IMG/VR virus record: IMGVR_UViG_3300025641_000012
Coordinates: 1-51,991 of that record
DNA from: a virus
DNA: 51,991 nucleotides
Strand: one strand, 5' to 3'
In this document: positions 32,258 to 40,226 of the stretch, piece after piece
Position numbering within the stretch: the stretch's first letter is position 1
Layout: each line of letters opens with the position of its first letter
The notes under the pieces: generated by a model
Databases searched by the model: none
What the model saw: the letters and a program-made list of their open reading frames with translations, nothing else
Told to the model about the DNA's origin: nothing
Position numbers and translations under genes: made by a program

Positions 32258-33188
32258 TTTTGATGAATATGTCCCCGAGAAACCCGAAGGTGAATCTCAA
32301 CCCGAAGGTGTGAGTAAGAAGAATCCTTTACGTATGGGTATCGTGGGACATGGGTTTGTAGGTAAGGCTGTAGAATATGCGTTCTATCATCCTATGGTAG
32401 AACACTTTATTGTTGATCCGAATAACCAAACTACTATCGATGATCTTGTGAAGTATAAACCACAGATTGCGTTTATCGCTGCACCTACTCCACAGAACTC
32501 AGAGACGGGTTTTGTGGACGCGTCTATTGTAGAAGATGCGGTACTCAAGTTGATGTACCATACTAACGCACTTGTTGTTGTCAAATCAACAATCACTCCC
32601 GACATTGTGGATAGAATATACAATTCAATCGAACCTCAAGACTTTGATCGATTCGTGTACAATCCCGAATTCCTGACCGAGAAGTCTGCGTGTGAAGATT
32701 TCGTCAATGCGGAACATCATGTGTTTGGTGGTACGGATCCTGCGTGTAATGAACTACAACAGATCTATGATATCTTTAGTGGGTGTAAGTCCGACAAATA
32801 CTATCGTATGTCTGGGTGCGAGGCATCCTTTGTTAAGTATGCGACCAATTCCTATCTTGCAACTAAGTTGACATTCTTCAACCAGTTGAAAGAGTTGGTG
32901 GATTCATTTGATTGTAGTTATAATATGATTACTCGTGCAATGGGTGCGGATGATCGTATCGGCATCAAACATACCCGTGTGCCTGGCCCTGATAAGAAAC
33001 GTGGGTTTGGTGGTGCATGTCTACCCAAAGACACTATGGCACTTCTGAAGTTTTCCGAATCTCAGGGAGAAAAGTTCGATCTGTTAGAAAATGTCTTGAC
33101 AATCAACAACAAATATCGTATAATATACGAGTTAGATGAACGTGAAAAAGTAAATAATATATCATTTGGAGATGAGAAAGACGTATGA
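32247..33188 (+). CDS. UDP-glucose 6-dehydrogenase-like protein, short
   Basis: A nucleotide-sugar dehydrogenase of 313 aa. It has the Rossmann motif MGIVGHGFVGKA, VVKSTITPDIV, YNPEFLTEKSA, the central helix ATNSYLATKLTFFNQ, and the catalytic Cys block GFGGACLPKD. It stops about 40 residues after that, so the C-terminal UDP-binding domain of full-length enzymes (about 390-430 aa) is missing. The start is GTG 32247 with GGAG seven bases upstream, overlapping the epimerase by 11 nt. The N-terminal 28 residues are acidic and Pro-rich. The uvsX promoter lies in its 3' end. Confidence 0.85.
   Translation: MADDFDEYVPEKPEGESQPEGVSKKNPLRMGIVGHGFVGKAVEYAFYHPMVEHFIVDPNNQTTIDDLVKYKPQIAFIAAPTPQNSETGFVDASIVEDAVLKLMYHTNALVVVKSTITPDIVDRIYNSIEPQDFDRFVYNPEFLTEKSACEDFVNAEHHVFGGTDPACNELQQIYDIFSGCKSDKYYRMSGCEASFVKYATNSYLATKLTFFNQLKELVDSFDCSYNMITRAMGADDRIGIKHTRVPGPDKKRGFGGACLPKDTMALLKFSESQGEKFDLLENVLTINNKYRIIYELDEREKVNNISFGDEKDV
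33096..33124 (+). promoter_or_regulatory. Consensus sigma70-type promoter before uvsX
   Basis: TTGACA (33096-33101), 17 bp, TATAAT (33119-33124). It lies within the coding end of the dehydrogenase gene and 60 bp before the uvsX ATG. The need to keep both may constrain these codons. Confidence 0.9.
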
Positions 33189-34252
33189 GTATAATGAATA
33201 AATTGAAGAAGAACTCCAAGGTCAAGAGTGCCGAGGTTATGTCAAAGAGTAAGTTCTTCACAGAAAAGGATATGGTTTCTACAGATGTACCTATGGTCAA
33301 TGTCGCATTGTCCGGTTCTATTGACGGTGGTGTTACGCCTGGACTGACCGTCCTCGCAGGGCCATCTAAACACTTTAAAACATCATTTGCACTACTTATG
33401 GCTGGTGCATACTTACGGGAGAGAAAAGATGCAGTTATTTTATTCTACGATAGTGAGTTCGGTTCACCCCAATCTTATTTCGAACAGTTTGGAATTGACA
33501 CTAGTCGTGTTCTTCACACTCCTATCACGAATGTAGAAGAACTAAAGTTTGACCTTATCTCTCAACTAGAAGAGATTGATCGTGATGATGACGTTATCAT
33601 TGTAATCGATTCTATTGGTAACCTTGCGTCTAAGAAAGAACTCGATGATGCATTGGCAGAGAAGGGTGTTGCGGACATGTCACGTGCGAAGGCATTGAAG
33701 GGTCTGTTCCGTATGTCAACACCATACCTTGCAATGAAAAACATTCCTATGTTGGCTATCAATCACACCTACAAAGAGATTGGATTGTTTCCGAAGGATG
33801 TTGTTGGTGGTGGTACTGGTATCTATTATAGTGCTGATACTATCTGGATCATCGGTCGTAGACAGACTAAGACGGGTACCGAAGTTACTGGTTATGATTT
33901 CGTAGTCAACATCGAGAAGTCTCGTTACCTTAAAGAGAAGTCTAAGATTCCTATCTCAGTATCTTGGGATGGTGGTGTCGAGAAGAACTCTGGACTACTT
34001 GATGTTGCTCTTGCCGGTGGATATGTTTTCAAACCAAGTAATGGTTGGTATCAACGTGTAGACAAAAGTACTGGTGAGTTGGTAGATCCGAAGGTTCGAC
34101 AGAAAGATACTCTGACCGATGAGTTCTGGGCACCTATTTGGGAATTTACAGACTTTGCAGAATTTATTAGAAAACAATATCAAATTGGATTGCCAATGCA
34201 AGTAGATCCTGATATAATAGTACAAATAGATGGCGAAGATATAAATGATTAA
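33185..34252 (+). CDS. uvsX: UvsX recombinase
   Basis: RecA/Rad51-family strand-exchange protein, 355 aa (T4 UvsX is 391 aa). Walker A is the unusual T4-type AGPSKHFKTS (58-67), Walker B is VIIVIDSIGNL, and a DNA-binding loop region contains VVGGGTGIYYSADTIW. It acts with UvsY (10750) and gp46/47 in recombination-dependent replication. The start overlaps the previous stop by 4 nt. It is followed, with overlap, by a small conserved gene and the replicative helicase. Confidence 0.96.
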   Translation: MSIMNKLKKNSKVKSAEVMSKSKFFTEKDMVSTDVPMVNVALSGSIDGGVTPGLTVLAGPSKHFKTSFALLMAGAYLRERKDAVILFYDSEFGSPQSYFEQFGIDTSRVLHTPITNVEELKFDLISQLEEIDRDDDVIIVIDSIGNLASKKELDDALAEKGVADMSRAKALKGLFRMSTPYLAMKNIPMLAINHTYKEIGLFPKDVVGGGTGIYYSADTIWIIGRRQTKTGTEVTGYDFVVNIEKSRYLKEKSKIPISVSWDGGVEKNSGLLDVALAGGYVFKPSNGWYQRVDKSTGELVDPKVRQKDTLTDEFWAPIWEFTDFAEFIRKQYQIGLPMQVDPDIIVQIDGEDIND

Positions 34253-34616
34253 TCTCGACAAGGTGAGTGAGGGGGTTGACTATGAGTTGATCCCTGTCGA
34301 ATATGTAGATAATGAGGCCGCGTGGGATGTTCGCATCCTGCGTGGTGAGTTTACCGAAACCGTGTTACGTTTTGGCACGATCAAGTATGATGGAGAACGC
34401 GATTGTCTTACCTTTGACTTTCGTGTAGTAGAATCTCCGGATGATGAGTTGGATTCTTCTAGTGAAGACCTCCAAGAATTCTCTGGTTCTATTCTAGAAG
34501 ATATACTTGAACGTGGTATAAATGAAGGTTGGGTATACGGTACTGAGAAAAAGAATGGAGAAGATGTTGGAAATCAATCTGGAACAAACGATTCTGAGGA
34601 ATCTATTAACGAATGA
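34245..34616 (+). CDS. Conserved protein between uvsX and gene 41
   Basis: A 123 aa acidic protein with a strand-rich first half (DYELIPVEYVDNEAAWDVRI, TVLRFGTIKYDGERDCLTF) and a disordered Ser/Glu/Asn-rich tail. It overlaps uvsX by 8 nt and gene 41 by about 60 nt, so translation is probably coupled. Its position between the recombinase and helicase suggests a replication accessory role, but no family is recognised. Confidence 0.75.
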   Translation: MINLDKVSEGVDYELIPVEYVDNEAAWDVRILRGEFTETVLRFGTIKYDGERDCLTFDFRVVESPDDELDSSSEDLQEFSGSILEDILERGINEGWVYGTEKKNGEDVGNQSGTNDSEESINE

Positions 34617-35961
34617 TGCATATGCGAGAAAGGTTGCAGCGTTCCTAACACCTGACTATTTTGAAGGGGTCTACAAAGGACTCTTCAATGAATTCACCAA
34701 GTTTATTGCAAAGTATAATAAACTCCCCACAATGGAAGCATTTAAGATTGAGGTCGATGAAGGTGATCGTCTCAATGATGAACAATATCGTCATGCAATC
34801 GAGATACTTCCAAACATCTTTACTGCTGAGGCAGAGAACCTTGACTGGTTGATTGATCGTACCGAGAAGTGGTGTCAAGACCGTGCGGTCTACAATTCTA
34901 TCATGGAGTCTATCTCTATCATTGATGGTAAACACCAGACACTATCTAAGAATGCGATTCCGGATATTCTATCTAAGGCACTGGGTGTTACATTTGATAC
35001 TAACATTGGTCACGATTATCTTGAGAATGTCGAAGGTCGATATGACTTCTACCACGAACAAGAAGAACGTATTCCGTTTGACCTAGATCTATTCAACCAG
35101 ATCACCAAGGGTGGTATTCCTAACAAGACCCTGAACATTGCACTTGCAGGTACTGGTGTAGGTAAGTCTCTGTTTATGTGTCACTGTGCGGGTGCCGCAC
35201 TCTCTATGGGTAGGAATGTATTGTATATCACTATGGAGATGGCCGAAGAACGTATCGCAGAACGTATCGATGCAAACTTGTTGAACATACCTATCGATCA
35301 ATTAGAGAATCTATCCAAGCAGATGTTCACCGACAAGGTTTCTCAGATTCAGGCAAAGACTAATGGTAGATTGATAATTAAAGAATATCCTACCGGTCAA
35401 GCAAATGCGTCTCACTTCCGTGCATTATTGAATGAACTGAAGTTGAAGAAGAACTTTGTTCCGGATATGATATATATTGATTATCTGAACATATGTTCGT
35501 CTTCACGGATGAAAGCGATGGGTGGTTCTATCAACTCTTACACATATATCAAGTCCATTGCAGAAGAACTACGTGGTCTTGCGGTAGAGTTTGATGTACC
35601 TGTTATGTCTGCGACACAGACTACTCGTGGTGGTTACGGGAATGATGATGTGGGACTCGAAGATACTTCGGAATCATTTGGTCTACCTGCTACCGCTGAC
35701 CTTATGTTTGCATTGATTAGTAATGATGAACTCTCAAACAATGGTCAGATATTAATCAAACAGTTGAAGAATCGTTACAATGATGTTGGTTCTAATCAAA
35801 GGTTTGTTGTTGGTGTGGATCGTTCTAAGATGCGTTTATTTGATGTGGATCAGAATGATTCTCCTCTAAACAAAGAAGAAGATAATGGCCCTGCGTTTGA
35901 TAACTCGAATTCTGGTCAAAGACTAAAGTCGGAAAATAGATTCGGAGATTTCAAATTATGA
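34555..35961 (+). CDS. 41: Replicative DNA helicase gp41
   Basis: DnaB-like hexameric helicase, 468 aa (T4 gp41 is 475 aa). The RecA-like core shows NIALAGTGVGKSLF (Walker A), LYITMEMAEERIAERID, MIYIDYLNIC (Walker B) and SFGLPATADLMFAL. Homology to the T4 N-terminus supports a start at 34555 or at 34564 (MLEINLEQ); the longer in-frame ATG at 34522 adds residues not seen in T4. The gene overlaps its upstream neighbour by about 60 nt. Confidence 0.95.
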   Translation: MEKMLEINLEQTILRNLLTNDAYARKVAAFLTPDYFEGVYKGLFNEFTKFIAKYNKLPTMEAFKIEVDEGDRLNDEQYRHAIEILPNIFTAEAENLDWLIDRTEKWCQDRAVYNSIMESISIIDGKHQTLSKNAIPDILSKALGVTFDTNIGHDYLENVEGRYDFYHEQEERIPFDLDLFNQITKGGIPNKTLNIALAGTGVGKSLFMCHCAGAALSMGRNVLYITMEMAEERIAERIDANLLNIPIDQLENLSKQMFTDKVSQIQAKTNGRLIIKEYPTGQANASHFRALLNELKLKKNFVPDMIYIDYLNICSSSRMKAMGGSINSYTYIKSIAEELRGLAVEFDVPVMSATQTTRGGYGNDDVGLEDTSESFGLPATADLMFALISNDELSNNGQILIKQLKNRYNDVGSNQRFVVGVDRSKMRLFDVDQNDSPLNKEEDNGPAFDNSNSGQRLKSENRFGDFKL

Positions 35962-36122
35962 GTCCAGAATATCAAACACTATTAACTCTTGCCTTGATGA
36001 TTGGTGCCTACTATTTGGGTAATCATTTCGGTAAACTAAAGGGTATTGAACTGGCGATTGTATGGTTCGAAGGTCAAGGTATAACACTAACATTAGATGA
36101 GGAAGAAGAAGAAGATGAGTGA
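35958..36122 (+). CDS. Small membrane protein between gene 41 and thyX
   Basis: A 54 aa ORF whose ATG overlaps the gene 41 stop (ATGA). It has an N-terminal hydrophobic stretch (LLTLALMIGAYYLG, residues 8-21), a second weakly hydrophobic part and a tail of eight acidic residues (DEEEEEDE). It overlaps the thyX start by 8 nt, and this tight packing supports it as real. A single-pass membrane protein is likely; function is unknown. Confidence 0.7.
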   Translation: MSPEYQTLLTLALMIGAYYLGNHFGKLKGIELAIVWFEGQGITLTLDEEEEEDE

Positions 36123-36819
36123 AGTGAATTTAGTTGCGATTAGCAAACCAAACGTTGGAGTAACTGACTGTTGGGATGCAAATGATTTAATCGCATATAC
36201 TGCAAGGGTGAGTAATCCTTCTAACCAAAACAATACTGAAAGTGCACCAAGGTTGTTGAAATATCTAATCAAACATCAACACTGGTCTCCATTCGAGATG
36301 GTGCATATGACTCTTGAAATAAAAACGACACGTGATATCTCTCGACAGATTATCCGTCACCGTTCGTTTTCATATCAAGAGTTCTCCCAACGTTATGCGG
36401 AGAGTGAGAACTTCTCTACTCGTATGGCGAGATTGCAAGATCCCAAGAACCGTCAGGCATCTATTGATATTGCGGATGCTGACTATGGTGTGGGTAGTGA
36501 AGGTGCTAAGACAAGTGCGAATGGTCTGGTCGAAAACTGGAACATGAAACAGAAGAAGGTTATTGCGGCTGCGAAAGATGCATATAACTGGGCACTAGAT
36601 AATGGTATCGCAAAGGAACAAGCACGTGTGGTGTTACCCGAAGGTAATACAGGTACCACCTTATACATGGCAGGATCTTTGCGTTCTTGGATTCACTTCT
36701 GTCAGTTGCGTATGGGTATCGAAACTCAGAAGGAACATCGTATTGTTGCGGAACAGTGTTGGGAACATATCAAAACACATTTCCCTGATATAGCAGAGGC
36801 GGTAATGGAAAATGAGTAA
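36115..36819 (+). CDS. thyX: Flavin-dependent thymidylate synthase ThyX
   Basis: Makes dTMP from dUMP using methylenetetrahydrofolate, NADPH and FAD. The ThyX signature RHRSFSYQEFSQRY is at residues 81-94, with the C-terminal LRSWIHFCQLRMG. The length is 234 aa. The start is ATG 36115 (MSEVNLV), because an earlier in-frame ATG at 36097 gives only a Lys/Arg run inside the upstream gene. Together with dCMP deaminase and MazG it forms the phage thymidylate supply. Confidence 0.96.
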   Translation: MSEVNLVAISKPNVGVTDCWDANDLIAYTARVSNPSNQNNTESAPRLLKYLIKHQHWSPFEMVHMTLEIKTTRDISRQIIRHRSFSYQEFSQRYAESENFSTRMARLQDPKNRQASIDIADADYGVGSEGAKTSANGLVENWNMKQKKVIAAAKDAYNWALDNGIAKEQARVVLPEGNTGTTLYMAGSLRSWIHFCQLRMGIETQKEHRIVAEQCWEHIKTHFPDIAEAVMENE

Positions 36820-37000
36820 ATACAGTTGTCCAGTAGTATTGGATGAAGAAGGACATCAATGCATTGAGTTTAGTGATGAATTAATGAAAGAACTTGACTT
36901 GAAGGTAGGGGATGTGATAGAATGGGAACTAACAGAAGAAAGTGGTTCTTGGTTTTTAAATAAGGTAAACAAGGTAGGAGAAGAAAATGAAGAAGGGTGA
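36812..37000 (+). CDS. AbrB/MazE-like small protein
   Basis: A 62 aa protein with FSDELMKELDLKVGDVIEWE, the swapped-hairpin pattern of AbrB/SpoVT DNA-binding domains (strand, helix, LKVGDxI turn, strand). It overlaps thyX by 8 nt. It could be a small transcription regulator or a stray antitoxin-like protein; no toxin gene stands next to it. Confidence 0.7.
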   Translation: MSKYSCPVVLDEEGHQCIEFSDELMKELDLKVGDVIEWELTEESGSWFLNKVNKVGEENEEG

Positions 37001-37256
37001 TATCGTTACAGTGATGACGGGTGTAGGTGAATATATTGCACGATTGGATCGAATTGATGCAGGTGCGGTACATGTACAAGACCCACGTCTTATTGTACGT
37101 GGTGAAGATGGTACGATTGGTTTCGGTCGTGGTGTATGTATGTCTGCTGTTGAAAATCCAAAGACTTTGACGTTTAGTGATGTTATTTTCACTGTACCGA
37201 CAAATGAGTCTTTTGAGAAAGCATGGATCGAAGCTACTAGTGGCATTATAATTTAA
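36987..37256 (+). CDS. Conserved small beta-barrel protein
   Basis: An 89 aa protein beginning KKGDIVTVMTGVGEYIARLD, followed by VHVQDPRLIV and GFGRGVCMSAV. The strand pattern suggests an Sm-like or SH3-like barrel, and I recognise the layout as recurrent in marine T4-like phages, although without a known function. It overlaps the AbrB-like gene by 14 nt and the next gene by one base. Confidence 0.7.
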   Translation: MKKGDIVTVMTGVGEYIARLDRIDAGAVHVQDPRLIVRGEDGTIGFGRGVCMSAVENPKTLTFSDVIFTVPTNESFEKAWIEATSGIII

Positions 37257-37924
37257 TGTCTGAAGTAACTATTCGGAACAAAGAACTCCTAGAGACCCTT
37301 GACAGTTTTGTCGAGGATTTCTTTAGTCGTGACTATTCTAGTACTGACTACCAAGTGTATAGTGCAGAAGAAGATAAGACTAATGGGGAGTACTTTTGTT
37401 CCGAAGAGTACTTGACAGAGTGTCTGTCACGTGATACACTAGTAGGTGTACCAGACAGACATTTTGCACAACCTATCTCTAAGATGGTTCGTGCTCAACC
37501 CAAAGTCTGGTCGGATTATATGAAACGTGTCAAGTATGATTTTGCAGCCGATATCGGTGCACATACTTCTGCACTATTATCATATTATCCGCCTGGCGGG
37601 TTTGTTGGATGGCACACTAACTATGACGCATCTGCATATCAAGTATTATTCACTTGGTCTAAGAGTGGCAATGGATACTTCAAGTACCGTGACAACGACA
37701 CAGGTGAGATAGTTACCTTACAGGACGTGCCGGGATGGCAATGTAGACACTTCTACTTTGCTCCCGAAGATGAACCTAAAGATCTCTGTTGGCATTCTGC
37801 GTATGCAGGAGAAGACAGAATTACACTCGCATATAAGTTTTGCGGGTATGGAAAAAATGATCCTCGTGACCAACAGGCGCGAGACTTACGTGATTTATTA
37901 ATTGAGGATATTGAAACAGAATGA
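37256..37924 (+). CDS. 2OG-Fe(II) oxygenase-like protein (copy 2)
   Basis: A 222 aa relative of the protein at 10111. It has YPPGGFVGWHTNYD (His120, Asn122), VLFTWSKSGNGYF, the distal His at CWHSA (180) and Arg in DRITLAYKF (188). As in copy 1 the metal motif is HTN instead of HxD; an Asp two residues further on could contribute. The start overlaps the upstream stop (TAATG). Two divergent copies in one genome suggest different substrates. Confidence 0.82.
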   Translation: MSEVTIRNKELLETLDSFVEDFFSRDYSSTDYQVYSAEEDKTNGEYFCSEEYLTECLSRDTLVGVPDRHFAQPISKMVRAQPKVWSDYMKRVKYDFAADIGAHTSALLSYYPPGGFVGWHTNYDASAYQVLFTWSKSGNGYFKYRDNDTGEIVTLQDVPGWQCRHFYFAPEDEPKDLCWHSAYAGEDRITLAYKFCGYGKNDPRDQQARDLRDLLIEDIETE

Positions 37925-38166
37925 TTACATTGACCCCCGAAGATAAAAAGAAAGTTGCAGGTGCGATTAAAGAACTATCTGATAGTATGACTCGCATCGA
38001 TGCAGAGAAAGACTTGATTAAAGATATCGTTCAAGTCACCTTTGAGAACCATGGCGTGGATAAGAAACATATCCGTAAACTTGCTACGATTTATCACAAA
38101 GCAAACATGGCAGAAGTTCGTACCGAGTACGAAGACCTTGAAGCATTATATGAGGAGTTGTTCTAA
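37921..38166 (+). CDS. dsbA: DsbA-like late-transcription dsDNA-binding protein
   Basis: An 81 aa protein resembling T4 DsbA (89 aa), a double-stranded DNA-binding protein that favours late promoters. Shared blocks are LIKDIVQVTFENHGVDKKHI followed by RKLATIYHKAN and the C-terminal LEALYEELF (T4: LIKDI, GVDGKMFNRLLALYHKQ, ELYDAVF). It is acidic-helical overall. The gene overlaps the oxygenase by 4 nt. It would act together with gp55 and gp45 on the TATAAATA promoters. Confidence 0.85.
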   Translation: MITLTPEDKKKVAGAIKELSDSMTRIDAEKDLIKDIVQVTFENHGVDKKHIRKLATIYHKANMAEVRTEYEDLEALYEELF

Positions 38167-38702
38167 TGGCGGGTTCTGAATATTATGGTGACGTTACTGT
38201 AGGTGGTCGTAGTCTGAATGACGCAACTCCCGAAGAATGGGATCAGGCACATGCAAACGCACTGCGCAGCCGCACGATTACTGATGCAGACATTTCTTAC
38301 AATGGAGATGCACTTTACTGGCAAGATAATTTGACCTCAAATTATCTAGATAATTCGACCAATACTTGGAATGAGTTCACTACTTGGAATGAGTATACGG
38401 ATGATATTGATTACAAGTTCCGTGAAAGAGAACTGATCGAAGAGTTTAGGAAATATATAGATACTACTTACAGTGGTCACTATGGTCAAGGGGGTCTTCA
38501 ATCATCTGAAGTCATCGTTGATCGTGGTCATGGTATGGGATTCTTTGCTGGTAATATTGACAAGTATAATGGTCGATATGGCAACAAGGGAGAGAACCCT
38601 GCTGACTGGCGTAAAGACATTATGAAAACAATTCATTATGGTTTTCTGAAGTTGTTTGAACACGATAGGATTCATGGGAATAATGGGAATACTACTGACT
38701 AA
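38166..38702 (+). CDS. DUF3310-like protein
   Basis: A 178 aa protein. The C-terminal half has EEFRKYIDTTYSGHYGQGG, GMGFFAGNIDKYNGRYGNKG and DWRKDIMKTIHYGFLKL, which match the DUF3310 pattern (HY, GN-x-x-KY, K-x-x-HY), the family of T7 gp1.7 nucleotide kinase. The N-terminal half is low in recognisable features, with Asn/Trp-rich repeats (NTWNEFTTWNEYT). Function may be nucleotide metabolism, but this is inference. Confidence 0.7.
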   Translation: MAGSEYYGDVTVGGRSLNDATPEEWDQAHANALRSRTITDADISYNGDALYWQDNLTSNYLDNSTNTWNEFTTWNEYTDDIDYKFRERELIEEFRKYIDTTYSGHYGQGGLQSSEVIVDRGHGMGFFAGNIDKYNGRYGNKGENPADWRKDIMKTIHYGFLKLFEHDRIHGNNGNTTD

Positions 38703-39474
38703 TGGTGACTCGTTCACCTATGGCGATGAACTAGAGGGAAGTCGATCTCCGAATGGGATCGACACCCACCATCGTCACACATACACACACAAATTATCAG
38801 AGAGATTGCATCTCCCTTATGTGAACCTTGCAGAGAACGGTTCTTCAAACGCGAAGATTTACCGTAGAACACTCGACTTTCTAATGCGTCCATCTGACCA
38901 TGTTGATATGGTTGTTATAATGTGGAGTAATTGGGGAAGGTTTGAGCTGTGTGAGTCTGAACATTTTCTTGCGGATAAAGATATACATATCCCTCAAGAA
39001 TGTAACATGAACCAGATAATACCTTCACACAAGAGTACATCCTTTGAATTAGAATGGGGTGATAGTACTAATAAAAACAGAAAGGAAATTCTCAAAGCAT
39101 ATACTGAAGATGTTCTTACCATGCAGACTCAAATATTATATGGTTTGAAATGTATGCAACAGATGCAGTTTATTTGTGAGATGATGATGATCCCTATCAT
39201 ACAGGGCGTAATCCACGGTGACATGTATAAAAATATATTATCCACTCTCAAAATGGATGGTTTCGAAGATTATAAGAAAGAAGTTAAAAAAATCCTTAAA
39301 GACTTGCGTCCTGAATGTAGAATGGGTTTGGGTAATTATACAGACCTTTATACCTTGGCTGAGAAAAGTTACACGTTAAAACCCATGGGTCATGCTGATG
39401 AAGATACCCATACGGAATACGCTAAACTTATTGCTCATATAATTACTGCGGCAGAAATGTTACCATGTTACTAA
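38683..39474 (+). CDS. SGNH-hydrolase-like protein (copy 1)
   Basis: A 263 aa protein beginning MGILLTNGDSFTYGDEL, where GDSF resembles the nucleophile block of SGNH/GDSL esterases (Ser10). NLAENGSSNAKIYR looks like the oxyanion Gly/Asn block, and GHADEDTHTEYAK near the C-terminus would carry the His. The start at 38683 matches the N-terminus of the neighbouring paralogue; it overlaps the preceding gene by 20 nt. It may act on acetylated glycans, which fits the nearby glycosyltransferase. Confidence 0.65.
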   Translation: MGILLTNGDSFTYGDELEGSRSPNGIDTHHRHTYTHKLSERLHLPYVNLAENGSSNAKIYRRTLDFLMRPSDHVDMVVIMWSNWGRFELCESEHFLADKDIHIPQECNMNQIIPSHKSTSFELEWGDSTNKNRKEILKAYTEDVLTMQTQILYGLKCMQQMQFICEMMMIPIIQGVIHGDMYKNILSTLKMDGFEDYKKEVKKILKDLRPECRMGLGNYTDLYTLAEKSYTLKPMGHADEDTHTEYAKLIAHIITAAEMLPCY

Positions 39475-40226
39475 CTAATGGTTGCAGTTTCGTATGGGGT
39501 GATGAGTTGCAGGGATATGATAAGAGTCCGCCAGAACATTACCATTTAACATTCACCCATCATTTATCTAAAAAATTAAAAACAGAATATGTGAATCTCG
39601 CTACTTGTGGTGCGTGTAATGATAAAATATTTCGAGACACTATAGACTATCTTTTAGATCCGACTAAAGAAAATCCTACTCATATGGTAATTCTTTGGTC
39701 TGCGTGGCAGAGAGACGAGGCTGCAGAAAATAGAGTATCTGGATGGGAAAGAGAGGTTGGTATCCAACGGTTCCAATGTATGTCGCAATTCTCTCCTGCT
39801 AGGATGCACCATATTAAACCTGAACTAGAACAACTATTGTCCCCCGCATTAGAAAAGATGGATGTTCTTCGTACTAAAATAACACATCATCTAAGTTTCA
39901 TGAAAAGTATGGAATTGATATGTGATAGTATGGGTATCAAATTAATACAGGGTTCTTTCCACAAAAGGTGTTGGTCGAATATTTTATTGTCAACACATCC
40001 AAGATTCAAAAGAACCGATTCTCCTTGGACTGAATGGATAGAGTATACCCACAAATCACTTAGTAGTTTGAAAGATACCAGTAGACTTGGACTTGGTAGG
40101 TATATCGACTTTTATACTTTTGCCGAGAATGACTTCGAAATATTAGAGTTTGGACATCCCAACGAACCCGCTCATGAAGCGTGGTCACAATACCTATATG
40201 ATATATTTGTAAAAGAGTTCTCATGA
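39465..40226 (+). CDS. SGNH-hydrolase-like protein (copy 2)
   Basis: A 253 aa tandem paralogue of the upstream gene: MLLTNGCSFVWGDELQGY, NLATCGACNDKIFRDTIDYL, LGLGRYIDFYT and GHPNEPAHEAWS align in order with copy 1. Here the nucleophile block is GCSF and the C-terminal block is HPNEPAH, so the catalytic Asp is not obvious. It overlaps copy 1 by 10 nt and the next gene by 4 nt. Confidence 0.65.
   Translation: MLLTNGCSFVWGDELQGYDKSPPEHYHLTFTHHLSKKLKTEYVNLATCGACNDKIFRDTIDYLLDPTKENPTHMVILWSAWQRDEAAENRVSGWEREVGIQRFQCMSQFSPARMHHIKPELEQLLSPALEKMDVLRTKITHHLSFMKSMELICDSMGIKLIQGSFHKRCWSNILLSTHPRFKRTDSPWTEWIEYTHKSLSSLKDTSRLGLGRYIDFYTFAENDFEILEFGHPNEPAHEAWSQYLYDIFVKEFS

Noticed and set aside
37413-37441. 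TTGACA-17-TACACT inside the second oxygenase gene
   Set aside because: The -10 is poor and it lies in the first third of a coding region with no gene start downstream within a sensible distance.
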